DNA of 64,000 nucleotides from Lolium rigidum (GCF_022539505.1 NC_061512.1:153371962-153435961), one strand, 5' to 3'. Shown: positions 48,519 to 59,836, counted from the first letter of the stretch. The notes: generated from the letters alone by a model not told the origin. A program made the numbers and translations.

Positions 48519-50112
48519 TGATACATCTCAAACGTATCTATAATTTCTTATGTTCCATGCTACTTTTATGATGATACTCACATGTTTTACACTTTATGTC
48601 ATTATTATGCATTTTCCGGCACTAACCTATTGACGAGATGCCGAAGAGCCGATTGCTGTGTTTCTGCTGTTTTTGGTTTCGTAAATCCTACAAAGGAAAT
48701 ATTCTCGGAATTGGACGAAATCAACGCCCAGGGTCTTATTTTTCCACGAAGCTTCCAGAAGACCGAAAGGGAAACGAAGTGGGGCGACAAGGCACCGCCA
48801 CCATAGGGCCGCGCGGCCAGAGGGGGCCCGCGCCGCCCTATGGGGTGGGCCCCTCTTCAGCCCTCCGACTCCGCCCTTCCGCCTACTTATAGCCTTCGTC
48901 GCGAAAACCCCTGTACCGAGAGCCACTATACGGAAAACCTTCCAGAGACGCCGCCGCCAATCCCATCTCGGGGGATTCAGGAGATCGCCTCCGGCACCCT
49001 TCCGGAGAGGGGAATCATCTCCCGGAGGACTCTTCATCACCATGATCGCCTCCGGATTGATGTGTGAGTAGTTCACCCCTGGACTATGGGTCCATAGCAG
49101 TAGCTAGATGGTTGTCTTCTCCTCATTGTGCTATCATGTTAGATCTTGTGAGCTGCCTATCATGATCAAGATCATATATCTGTAATGCTACATGTTGTGT
49201 TTGTTGGGATCCGATGAATATGGAATACTATGTCAAGTTGATTATCAATCTATCATATATGTTGTTTATGTTCTTGCATGCTCTTCGTTGCTAGTAGAGG
49301 CTCTGGCCAAGTTGATACTTGTAACTCCAAGAGGGAGTATTTATGCTCGATAGTGGGTTCATGCCTCCATTAAATCTGGGACAGTGACAGAAAGTTCTAA
49401 GGTTGTGGATGTGTTGTTGCCACTAGGTATAAAACATAAATGCTTTGTCTAAGGATATTTGTGTTGATTACATTACGCACCATACTTAATGCAATTGTCT
49501 CGTTGTTTGCAACTTAATACCTGGAGGGGGTTCGGATGATAACCTCGAAGGTGGACTTTTTAGGCATAGATGCATGCTTGGATAGCGGTCTATGTACTTT
49601 GTCGTAATGCCTCGATTAAATCTCATAGTAGTCATCGTGATATATGTATGTGCATTGTTATGCCTTCTTTATTTGTCAATTGCCCAACTGTAATTTGTTT
49701 ACCCAACATGCCATTTATCTTATGGGAGAGACACCACTAGTGAACTGTGGACCCCGGTCCATTCTTTACATCTGAAATACAATCTACTCCACTTGTTCTT
49801 TACTGTTCTTCGCAAACAAACATCATCATCCACACTATACATCTAATCCTTTGTTTACATCAAGCCGGTGAGATTGACAACCTCACTGTTACGTTGGGGC
49901 AAAGTACATTGATTGTGTTGTGCAGGTTCCAGAGTTGGCGCCGGAATCCCTGGTGTTGCGCCGCACTACACTCCGCCACCAACGACCTTCACGTGTTCCT
50001 TGACTCCTACTGGTTCGATAACCTTGGTTTCTTACTGAGGGAAAACTTGCTGCTGTATGCATCACACCTTCCTCTTGGGGTTCCCAACGGACGTGTGTCT
50101 TGCACGCCATCA
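48519..50112 (+). repeat. 3' LTR of element D
   Basis: 1,594 bp. It differs from the 5' LTR by several single-base insertions within CTG (49498-49502, 49541-49550, 49611-49615) and by substitutions. Confidence 0.92.
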
Positions 50113-50117
50113 TTTAT

Positions 50118-50720
50118 CGGCTTCGCTTCTATCCACTTTGTGAACTTGTCGACAGCTACAAGCATATACTCGTATCCTCCTGGCCAAGCCTTATGCAATT
50201 TTCCCACCATATCAAGACCCCATTGAGCAAAGGGCCATGACAGCGGTATTGGCATCAACTCCGTTGCCGGAGAATGATGTTTCGCAGCGAACCTTTGGCA
50301 CGCATCGCAGGTACGCACTATGTCCCTTGCATCCTAGATTGTTGTTAGCCAATAGAATCCTGCTCTGAGCACCTTGGCTGCTATAGCTCGACTGCTTGCG
50401 TGATGTCCGCACACCCCTCCGTGTACATCCTTCAGAATAAGCCTTCCTTCTTCGGGTGTGATGCATCTTTGTAGTACTCCCGAAATACTTCATTTGTATA
50501 GCTCTCTTTTGACCACAGTAAAGGCTTTAGAACGCCTGATAACTCGCCTTGCTTCAACTGGATCGTCGGGTAGTTCCTTCCTCAGGATGTGTGCTATGTA
50601 CGCCTGCATCCAAGGAATTTGTATCGTCATTATCAGGTGTGGTTCCTCCTCACCTTCTGATGGTGCTGCTGGAGCCCACGAGTCTTTCTCATCCTTCTCC
50701 TTCTTCTGTTGTTTCTTCAC
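50118..50720 (-). pseudogene. Integrase of E, N-terminal part
   Basis: Minus strand. 50720-50490 reads HLIMTIQIPWMQAYIAHIL and AFTVVKRELYK, the approach to the zinc-binding H2C2 domain, which continues in another frame (HGGVCGHHAS ... RTCDACQRFAAKHHSP). The core then begins PFAQWGLDMVGKLHKAWPGG with the first catalytic Asp and VDKFTKWIEAKPIND, where D is inserted. A TAG near 50334 and frame changes break it. The rest is at 42609-43349. Confidence 0.85.
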
Positions 50721-50726
50721 TTTGGT

Positions 50727-51344
50727 TTATCTTTCAGCTATTTCTTCCCAGAACACGCCAGGTGGTATTGCGAGACATTGCGACCCGATGTTTGCGAGAA
50801 CATCGGCTTCATCGTTACTGAGCCTGCCGATATGATTTACTTCGCACCCGTCGAACAGCCTCTCAAGCTCATTATATACTTCCTTGTATGCTACCATACT
50901 ATCATTGATTGTGTCGCATTGATTCATCACCTGTTGAGCCACTAGTTGTGAATCACCAAAGATTTTTAATCGAGTTGCGCCGCAAGCTTTCGCCATCTTC
51001 ATCATGTGTATAAGTGCTTCATACTCTGCTTCGTTATTAGATGCATTTGGAAACGTCATTCATAGCACGTACTTCAACTTGTCGCCTTGAGGCGATACTA
51101 GTATCACGCCTGCTCCAGCTCCTTCTAGTCTCTTGGACCCGTCGAAGTTCATAGTCCAAGTTGTCGACAAATCTGGAGGTCCCATATTTTGTAGTTCCAT
51201 CCACTCTGCGATGAAGTCTGGTAAGATCTTTGACTTTATTACTTTTCTTTTCTCATATGTGATGTCCCGAGGGGAAAGTTCTATTCCCCAAAGGGAGACA
51301 CGACCCGTAGCTTCTGAATAGTAGGTTGGATAAAGGCGCCTCAT
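50727..51344 (-). pseudogene. Archaeal-type RNase H of E
   Basis: Minus strand, two frames joined near 51060. WTMNFDGSKRLEGAGAGVIL supplies the first Asp, NNEAEYEALIHMMKMA the Glu, LKIFGDSQLVAQQVMN the second Asp, and SNDEADVLANIGSQC the last. The D-E-D-D pattern and the NNEAEYEAL wording are those of the extra RNase H that Tat-lineage elements carry between their ordinary RNase H and integrase. It would degrade RNA in RNA-DNA hybrids during reverse transcription. This domain is the main reason for placing E in the Tat lineage. Confidence 0.85.
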
Positions 51345-51413
51345 TGACCACTATTATCGGATGCGCCGAAAAATAGTGTTGCAATTTTCTTGCGGTTGTA
51401 AACACTCCATATG

Positions 51414-52529
51414 CTAACTTCTAGTACTGCGGGTACCGCTGTTTTGAGGGTGATAAAACTTCGCTAACAAAGTATACCGGCCGCTGCACCCTTGGAGTTT
51501 TCCTTCTTCTTCTTCTCTTTCGACCACAAGGACTGTGCTGACCACCTGAGACGTGGCTGCGATATATAACAGGAGAGGCTCCTTCTCCTTAGGCGCCACC
51601 AGGATTGGTGGTGTCGAGATTGTGCGCTTAAGGTCCTCGAAAGCTCTGTCTGCTTCTTCGTTCCACGGGAACTTCTCGCCTTGTTTGATCAAAGCGTAAA
51701 ACGGCAACGCCTTTTCTCCTAGCCTGGCGATGAATCTGCTTAAAGCTGCGACTCACCCAGTCAGCTGTTGTATTTCCTTCAACTTTGTTGGCTTCCGCAT
51801 CGTCACGATGGCTTGGATTTTCTCTGGATTGGCCTCGATTCCTCTTGCTGAAACCAGGAACCCGAGAAGTTCTCCTGCAGGAACGCCAAAAGAGCAATTT
51901 GTCGGGTTCAGCTTGAGGCAGAACTTATCAAGGTTGTCGAAAGTTTCCTTCAGATCCTCGATCAAGGTTGACCCCTTCTTTGTTGTTATGACGACATCGT
52001 CGATATATACTTGTACGTTTTTGCCAATCTGTGTGGCGAGACACTTCTGCATCATCCGCTGGTATGTTGCTCCCGCATTTTTCAATCCAAAGGGCATTGT
52101 TCTATAGCAGAACACGCCATAAGGTGTTATAAAAGCTGTTTTGACCTCGTCGTCTTCTTTTAATATGATCTGGTTAGAACCAGAATATGCGTCCAAGAAG
52201 GAAAGACGTTCGCAGCCTGCCGTGGAGTCGATAATTTGGTCGATCCTTGGGAGGCGAAAGTGATCCTTTGGACAATGTTTATTGAGACACGTGAAGTCGA
52301 CGCACATGCGAAGTACCTTCGTTTTTTTTGGGACCAGTACTGGGTTAGCTACCCACGTGGCCCCTGTATGTAACTCTTTGATAAAGTCGGCTTCTCTGAG
52401 TCGATCGATTTCTGACAGCATAGCTTTGCGGTTTGGTTCCGAAAAATGCCGCAAAGGTTGTTTAATTGGTCTCGCCATTGGATCCAAGTTAAGGTGGTGC
52501 TCGGCAAGTTCCCTGGGTACTCCTGGCAT
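51414..52529 (-). pseudogene. Reverse transcriptase and RNase H of E
   Basis: The frame 52529-51753 holds the RT palm and fingers in order: VLVPKKTKVLRMCVDFTCLN, FRLPRIDQIIDSTAGCERLS, FLDAYSGSNQIILKEDDEVK, YRTMPFGLKNAGATYQRMM and the catalytic VYIDDVVITTKKGSTLIEDL, with both Asp of the YxDD box. After a stop and frame changes, 51707-51414 adds FPWNEEADRAFEDLKRTIST and PILVAPKEKEPLLLYIAATS, the start of the ordinary RNase H. The RT half is a clean 259-codon frame. The RNase H half is shifted and its end is scrambled near 51430. RT copies the element RNA into DNA. Confidence 0.9.
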
Positions 52530-52592
52530 GTTAGCTGGACACCATGCGAAGATTTCCCAGCGCTCACGGAGGAACTCGACGAGCGCGTTTTC

Positions 52593-53604
52593 CTATGCGA
52601 GATCCATGTTTGCTGCAATGGACGTTGTTTTCTTAGGATCTGTCGGGTGAATCTGTACCTCCTTAGAATTTTTGGTAGTGTCAAAGGTTGGCTCCTTGAG
52701 TGGCCTCCCGACATCTGGCAGCACATCATAGTCAGTTGTTAACCTTAACGCCATATACTCTGCTTGCATCCCGGAAGTCTCTGACAGTCGATGAAAATCC
52801 TTGTCGCACTTATCAGCTAACGCGAAACTGCCTTTTACTGTAATCGGTCCCTTAGGTCCAGGGAGCCTCCACAACAAGTATGTGTAGTGTGGTACCGCCA
52901 TAAACCTGGCATAGGCTGGTCGTCCCAACAAAGCGTGATACTATGACGGGAAATCCACAACCTCGAACTCCAGCCTTTCTATCATGTAATTCTCTCGGGT
53001 CCCAAACTGAACATCGAGATTGATCTTCCCCAGCGGATAACTCGGCTTGTCTGGTGTGATCCCATGGAAACGTGTGTCGGTTGGTTTTAGGTTCGCCATG
53101 GATATGTTCATTTTCCTCAATGTATCCGCGTACATAAGGTTTAAACTGCTGCCTCCATCTATGAATACTCGTGAAACGTCGAATCCTGCGATCACCACTA
53201 GTAAAATCAACACTGATTGCCCTGGTCCAGGAACTTGCTGCGGGTGGTCCGCTATGGTGAAGCCAATGTCTTGTCCCGACCAATTCAGGTACTCAATTTT
53301 TGGTGGAGGCATCTTTTCTGCCATGAACACTTGTCGCGAAATTACTTTTTGAGCTCTGTTGGATGGCCTGGCTTTCTGAATCATCGAGACCGCGCCATTG
53401 GTGTCGATATAAGGAGGTGGGTTTGGAGCTGCCGCTATTTGTAACTAATGTCGATTTGCATCCGTAATTGCGGGTGGAGGTGGAAGGTGGATCTCACTCC
53501 TTGGCCCCTAAGGGTTTCTATTCATTGCCTGTGTGTTGGTATGCCCTGCAAATCTATGCAGTGCTAGAAAAGTTCGACAGTCCTTCTGCAAATGCCCTGA
53601 CTGC
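52593..53604 (-). pseudogene. Aspartic protease region of E with end of gag
   Basis: Minus strand. Next to the inserted Z (53604-53385) are SGHLQKDCRTFLALHRFAG, a residue of the Gag zinc-knuckle end, and proline-rich sequence with stops. The frame 53384-52941 contains VFIDGGSSLNLMYADTLRKM, the protease site in the DGGSS form usual for Tat elements. 52931-52593 continues with LLGRPAYARFMAVPHYTYLL and the linker to RT. A stop near 52940 separates the two frames. Confidence 0.8.
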
Positions 53605-53933
53605 TGATGACCCACAAGTATAGGGGATCGCAACAGTCTTCGAGGGAAGTAAAACCCAATTTATTGATTCGACACAAGGGGAGACAAAGAATACTTGAAA
53701 GCCTTAACAGCGGAGTTGTCAATTCAGCTGCACTGGAAACGGACTTGCTCNNNNNNNNNNNNNNNNNNNNNNNNNNNNNNNNNNNNNNNNNNNNNNNNNN
53801 NNNNNNNNNNNNNNNNNNNNNNNNNNNNNNNNNNNNNNNNNNNNNNNNNNGAAAACAGCGTTAGTCCGTGTTAGTTGCATCCAAAATACACAAATTGGAG
53901 GCAAAACAATAGCAAAAGTGTTCGGGAAAGTAG
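53605..53933 (-). mobile_element. Fragment Z: LTR piece of another retrotransposon, in gag of E
   Basis: Begins TGATGACCCACAAGTATAG, which I recognise as an edge of a common Triticeae Gypsy LTR in reverse orientation. The 100-N gap lies in its middle. The right piece stops near 53933 without a CA end, and no second ACTGC target repeat is visible. The length is unknown. The central part of E gag is missing around it. Confidence 0.55.
53751..53850. other. Assembly gap (100 N)
   Basis: Exactly 100 N inside fragment Z. The true size is unknown. Any frame drawn through it is an artefact. Confidence 0.95.
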
Positions 53934-55311
53934 CCAATCCTCAGGATCTTGCAAGCCATCAAATTTTTTGTAATTATCGGGTAGCTTAAATCCTGACGGA
54001 ACTCGAGTTTTGCGGACTCGTCTCGTAAAGCACGGGAGCCCGCACAAATCCTCTTCATCAACCTCTGGTGAGTGCCGATGCTCCCTTCTGTCCTGTCGTG
54101 CTCTGTGCACCCTTGCTTGAGCCGTTGCATCTCTTGCCCCACTCGTTCTTGCGGGATCTTGCACCACTGCAGTAGGTCGTGGACTATTTTGCCTTGCAGA
54201 TCCTTCGGGAGGTGTACTTACGAACGCTGTTCCCATGGCTCCAACTCCTGCCATGGCCATGTTATACAACGCTTCTCTTGGATCTCCGGGAGGTGGCCTG
54301 GATGCCAGGATGAAAGCTTGTGTCGCCATATATCCTGCTTCTGGTGTTTTGGGGATAATATTCCCCCTTGTGTCAATCGACATAAAGGACATGTCGAGGT
54401 TTTGAACTAGGTTCTCCCTTTCAGCCTCAGGTATATTTTGCAACCGAGATCTTGCCCTATTTCGAGCTGCTCTATGACTGTCTCCCGAAGTTCCTGATTG
54501 TCGGCTCAACTCCGCCCTTCGCCTGCTTGACGCTGAAAATGCGGCTTGCCTCCTATCCAGCTCAATTTTATGTTTTTCAAGCTCACGCCTAGTACGGGCG
54601 AGTCTATATTGATATGCTTGTAACTCTTCAGCTGTCGCAGTTACAGTCATTGGCTCTGTGCCATCAATAGCTCTTGCAACTCTATCCCACAGCCTGTGGA
54701 AATTGCACCATCTCTCGTGTTCCAGGTCCGACATATTTGGTTCCCAAACCTCGCATAAGATAAGCGGGATCGACGTATGGATTTCCCGTGTTATCAAAGT
54801 TCTCTGATGTCTCTTCCTGTGGTCGGCTTGTTTCTCCGATTGCATAGATTTGATGATATTTTGACTTTTGATCTTTGTCGGGATTGGTGACACCGTCATA
54901 TAGATCGGCGAAGACCTCTCCAACAATAGTGGATCTGTCGATGAAGCTGAAGCTGTCGATGATGTCTGAGTCGCTGCTTATATTGGAGTCCGCAGACGAC
55001 TCGAAGGACATGTCGCCAAAGATCTCAGCGAGCTTTTTGCTTGCCGTAGTTTTGATGAAGCGTGGCGATGAAATCTCCTCATCGCCTGTCTCGAATGATG
55101 ACGATGAGTCCGAAAAATCGGAATCGACCACCGACAATCCCGACGAAGTCGGAACCTCGAGACGATACGATCCTTCTTTCTCGATGCGGAAGTGGAACCT
55201 TCCGAACGTCATCTCCATAGGCTCCTCCAGATACGCATATGCATCCAAACGGGAGGGTGGGTGAGGAACAAAATCGACTAGATCAGTTTCGATCCGTTTA
55301 CCTCTATCCAT
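53934..55311 (-). pseudogene. Gag of E, N-terminal part
   Basis: Starts ATG at 55311-55309 (MDRGKRIETDLVDFVPHP), shortly after the primer site. An acidic Ser/Asp-rich region follows. The frame changes near 54735 and continues LEHERWCNFHRLWDRVARAI, a helical charged region (YQYRLARTRRELEKHKIELD) and PSGFKLPDNYKKFDGLQDPE, the entry to the capsid domain. There the sequence is cut by Z and the gap. The alternative upstream start of the open frame is a GTG and is not used. The missing capsid core should lie between 53934 and 53604. Confidence 0.75.
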
Positions 55312-55381
55312 CGCGTTGCTTGCCACCGAAGAAGTCGACGATCTTGAACGTGTCGTCGAATCAGCTCCTTGTCGCCTCTAA

Positions 55382-55399
55382 TTCCCACAGACGGCGCCA
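55382..55399 (-). other. Primer-binding site, element E
   Basis: TTCCCACAGACGGCGCCA, i.e. TGGCGCCGTCTGTGGGAA in the element's sense, two bases from the 5' LTR. This form is common in grass Tat elements. I do not assign the tRNA with confidence. Confidence 0.8.
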
Positions 55400-55401
55400 A
55401 T

Positions 55402-55793
55402 TGACAAGGGATTAACTTGCCAATGCCTACAGATTGTAGACTAGGGTTTAGTTGGAAGTAGAGGGCTAGTAGATCTCGAAGGTTTCAGCCCGAAAAGTGC
55501 TCGACTATTGGAAAACTAGGGTTGTGTTGACAATGAAATCGATCCTCTCTTTGTCCCTCGATTCCCCCTTATATAGGAGGCGGAGCCGAGGGTTTCGTGA
55601 TACACAAGTTACAAAGTCCGGGAGACAATCTGAGTCCGTCCTGTGGTAATTACAAGTCAATATTCCTAATACAATTTTATCTTTCCAAACTCTCTCCTAA
55701 CTGGGCTTCCGGGCTTTACAATCTTCGGGTCGTGGGCCTTCAGTAAAACCCCGGGTACCATCTTCGGCAGGCTCATTGGGGATGCCTATGTCA
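55402..55793 (-). repeat. 5' LTR of element E
   Basis: 392 bp, TGACAAGGG...CTATGTCA on the plus strand, closely matching 21709-22100. It ends at the ATAGC target repeat. Confidence 0.92.
55568..55575 (-). promoter_or_regulatory. TATA box in the 5' LTR of E
   Basis: TATATAAG on the minus strand, within a GC-rich setting and pointing toward gag. Confidence 0.6.
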
Positions 55794-55798
55794 ATAGC

Positions 55799-56225
55799 CA
55801 TTCTTATTAATTGTAGTGGGAGCAAATTCAACAAAATAGCTATCATTATTATTCTCATCACCATAATCATCAAATATAGGAGGCATATTGTAATCATAAT
55901 TAATTTTCTCCTTAATAGTAGGTGGACTGAAAATAACATAATCATCATTGTATTCATCATATATTGGAGGCATAGTATCATCGTAGCAAATTTCCTCCTC
56001 TAAAGCCGGGGTACTAAAAAGATCATTTTCATAAAAACTAGCTTCTCCAAGCTTAGACTTTTTCATAGCATTAGCAATAATGGTATTCAAAGAATTCATA
56101 GTAATACCATTGCTACCAGCAGGCAAGTAAAGTTTCATCGGTATTTTAATTTTATCATCAAACACCTCATGTCCAAATTCAAGATAAATACTATAAAGCT
56201 CCCTAATTGTTTTGTTGTTTTCCAC
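55799..56225 (-). pseudogene. Accessory ORF of element F, 5' part, split by E
   Basis: Starts ATG at 56225 (MENNKTIRELYSIYLEFGHE), about 130 bp after the primer site, where gag would normally begin. It continues DDKIKIPMKLYLPAGSNGIT, AMKKSKLGEASFYENDLFST and alternating acidic blocks ending NNDSYFVEFAPTTINKNGY, where E is inserted. The partner sequence at 21708 downward has stops. The same protein is in K, where its hydrophobic tail is still visible. There is no match to Gag or an enzyme that I can see. F has no other coding sequence in view. Confidence 0.6.
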
Positions 56226-56357
56226 TAAGCCTAACTAGTGAAAATAAAAACAAGAAACAAAAATATATAATTGCAGAATATAAGAAAATAACTTCGAGCA
56301 CTCACCAACAACTAGAAGACTTAGTAGCCAGAGGATATGAGTACCTTTTACCTTACC

Positions 56358-56375
56358 TCCCCGGCAACGGCGCCA
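56358..56375 (-). other. Primer-binding site, element F (tRNA-Asp)
   Basis: TCCCCGGCAACGGCGCCA, complement of the tRNA-Asp primer site, 10 bases from the LTR at 56386. Confidence 0.9.
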
Positions 56376-56385
56376 GAAAAGAGCT

Positions 56386-57797
56386 TGATGTCTACGCATG
56401 CTTCTATTCTTGTAGACAATGTTGGGCCTCCAAGTGCAGAGGTTTGTAGAACAACAACAAGTTTCCCTTAAGTGGATCACCCAAGGTTTATCGAACTCAA
56501 GGATGTAGATGTCAAAGTTATCCCTCTCAAGCAAGCCTGCAATTACGATACAAGAAGTTTCTTGTGTCCCCAACACACCTAATACACTTGTCAGGTGTAT
56601 ATGTGCACTAGTTCGGCGAAGAGATAGTGAAATACAAGTATATGAATGATTATGAGTGGTAATTGCAATTTGAAATAAAAATGGCAGCAGGGAAACATGT
56701 AACAGAACTGGTTGTAAACATTGTTTCAATGCTTGGAAACAAGGCCTAGGGATCATAATTTCACTAGTGGACACTCTCAACAATGATACCTTAATTGAAT
56801 ACATAGATATTATCACTTCACTATGCTACTCCGAACGACTCTTCGGTTTGATAATAAACACAAATTCACTACGTAGGGATGCATAAGCACTCCTTAAAGT
56901 TCGCATTCCCAATCTATGGACGCCCCATGCTATCACTTTGAGCATACAAAGATGGTACTAACTAGACACCACAATTCATAATTATTTCTATAAATTAAGC
57001 TTAAGAAACAAACACGATGTACACACTGTCACCTTCACACCGTTGGACAAGGTGTCCCCAACGATCACATAATAAAACCACTTGAGTAGCACAATAGTTG
57101 AAGCATAACATCTACTTATTCAACTAGATCACAAAGTTCATGATCACATAAAGATCATACATGGAGAGATAGATGGACCACATAACTACCGGTAAAGCCC
57201 TCAGCCTCGGGAGAGAACTACTCACTCCTGGTCATGGGAGTCAGCAATGACGATGGAGATGGCGGTGGAGTCGATGGAGATGGCTCCGGGGGCAATTCCC
57301 CGTCCCGGCAGGGTGCCGAAAAGAGAATTATGTCCCCCGAATCTTGTCTACGACGGTGGCGGAGCTACGGAACTTTTCGTGGGCAGAGGCTTATTTATTT
57401 AGGGTTTTTGCGTCGAGAGGCATTTATAGGCGGAAGGGCGATGTCGGTGGAGGCCAGGGTGGCCCACACCACCCCTAGGCGCGGGCCAGGGCCAGGCCGT
57501 GCCTAGGCATGGTCTGGCCACCCCGTGGCCCCCCTTCATCTCCCCTCCGGACTTCGTCTTTGTTACAGAAAAATAAGATATTCGGCTTTTGTTTCATCCA
57601 ATTCCGAGAATATTTCATGTACAACTTTTCTGAAATACAAAACAACAAAAAACAGGGAACTGACACTTTGGCATCTTGTCAATAGATTAGTGCCGAAAAA
57701 TGTATGAAAGTGCAATGAAGTACAAACAAAACATATAAAAATTGATGTAAAACAAGCATAGAGCATCAAAACTTATAGATACGTTTGCGACGTATCA
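56386..57797 (-). repeat. LTR shared by elements F and G
   Basis: 1,412 bp, TGATGTCTACGCATG...GCGACGTATCA. Same family as solo LTR I. The left side meets the primer site of F. The right side meets a polypurine-tract complement (AGCATCCCCAAGCTTAA) and interior of G. TATAAAT on the minus strand (57422-57428) is a likely promoter. Confidence 0.85.
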
Positions 57798-59139
57798 AGC
57801 ATCCCCAAGCTTAACTCCTGCTCGTCCTCGAGTAGGTAAATGATAACAAAATAATATTTAAGGTGACATGAAGCCAACACAATCTTGATCGAGTTATTGT
57901 AAAAGCATTGTGAGCTGGGATCAAAGTACTCTAAACATAGGCATGATAGATATAATTCTAACAATAGAACTTAGCAAATATGTTATAACATGAGAAGTAA
58001 GTCAAACAAAGGATCATGAGTAATGGTGTATTGAAAGCATCTATTTGTTTATGAGCATAGAGAAAACATAGCAAAGTGGTACTCAACATGTCCTTTATGA
58101 AGTAGCAAAACATAAATTCTAGGACACCTTTAAAGTTCAGAGGGTGACAAGATACAAGTAATTTAAGAACAAGCAATAGCATAATCATGCATCAATCAAT
58201 AATAATTTTGGGCTATACACATTGCACTAAGAATGACAACTATGCTCTCTTAATTAGTGCATAAAGAGTAAGAAAGATTAACAAGTTTTGTAAACCTTTC
58301 AAAAAGTGTGGTACTCATTAGCTTTGAACTCTCATTGCCCCCTATCAGAAGCATCTTCAATGGTTAAAGTTAATGTGAGTGCAAATATGAGCTATATGCT
58401 TGATAAATTACAAGTTGAAAATCTCATGCCCCTTGAATACGAGTATCTAAACCTCATGCTACTCAATTTAGGTCCCAAATAAGTCCTTGTCATTGTAAGT
58501 ATACATGTATCATCAAGAATCGCCAACAGGGTACCTCTTCCCGATGATATGGAAGTAGTCTTGTAGGAGCAATCCCATGCCAAAATGACAAAACAAACAG
58601 ACAATGAGCATCTCAGGAATCTTTTTATTTACCATGGGTATAGCTTTTTATTGGAAATGCTTCATAGAATTCTCACTATGGTTCGCTGTAAATTTCCGCC
58701 ATAAATGATGCATAGCTTAGATTAGCGGCCCAGACATTTCTCTAACACATATACAAACTTCATGGACTTACAAGTTTCCATTTTATTTCGCACCGCTAGG
58801 CATGTTGAAAGCGTTTCCCATAAAAGTATGGTTGTGCTAACTCCCAACTCGCAATTTGCAAACATATAAACTTCATAAGATAGTCACAATGATCAAGTTT
58901 ATTAAGTGCAAGAAAGTAAATGTGTCATCAAGTTCGTGAGAGCTTTACTGACTAATTTTCTCAATGCAGAGGCTAGGGTGTAGTCTTATTTCCGGAAAAA
59001 TCTCCCTACATTCTTTATCAGATATCTTTCAATCGTTTGCCTTCTTTGAAACTATCTAAGGATCATAAGCTATAAGTTCTTATCTTTTCTATACTTTATT
59101 TCACACCTATCTTTCTTTCTTACTAGGAAAGTTGATGCA
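57798..59139 (-). mobile_element. Element G: 3' interior fragment
   Basis: Follows the shared LTR with the same opening as the K and B interiors (agcatccccaagcttaactcctgctcgtcc, close match) and then diverges. No coding sequence. It ends without an LTR where the tandem array begins. The right border is approximate. Confidence 0.6.
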
Positions 59140-59836
59140 GCGTCACGCTATGCCCGTTGGAGTTGAAAATTTGCATCGTTAAAGCTCAAGGTTTGCGTTC
59201 AAAATTTACCGCCAAAGCTTGTGGTAACAGTTAAGGCTGAAGGTTTGTTTGAAGAATTACCTTCAAAGCGTTTCCAATATTGCTCTGAAAATACCGTCAA
59301 AAATACGTACTTTTGTAGAGTTACTACTGGAATTACCGTTGGATGATTGCTATTGGAGTTAAAGATTTGCATCGGAAAATATTCTGGCAAAAAGAACACT
59401 AACGGGATTTACTATTCATCGCAAGGTACGCAGCTGGTTTAGCAATTAACGCCGTAGAACTACGCGCCGTTGAATAATGACTAGCAAAAGTTACGGGTAA
59501 GCATAAAGATTTGTGTCGAATAATTACTGTCGAAGCTTGCCAGGCAGTACTTGAAAATTACCGGCGGAAAATTACTACTAGAGCTCAAGGTTTGCATAAA
59601 AAAGTTACCATCAAAGCTTTCAGAATACCCTAGCAAAACAAGAAAAAGGATTTACTATTCATTGCGAGGTATGTGACTAGTGCTAAGAATTACCACCAAA
59701 AAATTATGCAGTGTTGGAAAATTGTTGTTGCATAATTACTGGCGGAAACTTACCGCTGAGGCTGAAGGTTTGCATCGACAAATTACCGCCGAAACATGCT
59801 GAGCACTTATGGGAAATTATGAGCGGATAATTGGTA

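Larger units (their letters stand above)
43350..50112 (+). mobile_element. Element D: complete Athila-type copy with intact mini-gag
   Basis: 6,763 bp, plus strand. LTRs 43350-44951 and 48519-50112 (1,602 and 1,594 bp), flanked by TTTAT (43345-43349 and 50113-50117). It interrupts the integrase of E. The interior has the same design as C: primer site, mini-gag, then a long non-coding stretch. Confidence 0.95.
21709..55793 (-). mobile_element. Element E: Tat-lineage Gypsy retrotransposon with antisense genes
   Basis: Two 392-bp LTRs (21709-22100 and 55402-55793) and the target duplication ATAGC (21704-21708 and 55794-55798) define one minus-strand insertion in F. Removing nested B and D leaves about 12.5 kb. 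Order from the right: gag, protease, RT, RNase H including an archaeal-type RNase H, integrase, then two intron-containing genes on the opposite strand, then the 3' LTR. The second RNase H and the antisense genes point to the Tat lineage (relatives of RIRE2, Grande and Retand). All coding parts are broken. Confidence 0.9.

Noticed and set aside
8126..50112. K as the missing 3' half of F
   Set aside because: K's interior overlaps the same region that F still has at 20472-21708, so they are separate copies.
53607..53937. Frames containing a run of unknown residues
   Set aside because: They are drawn through 100 N and have no meaning. The same applies to frames over 13034-13133.
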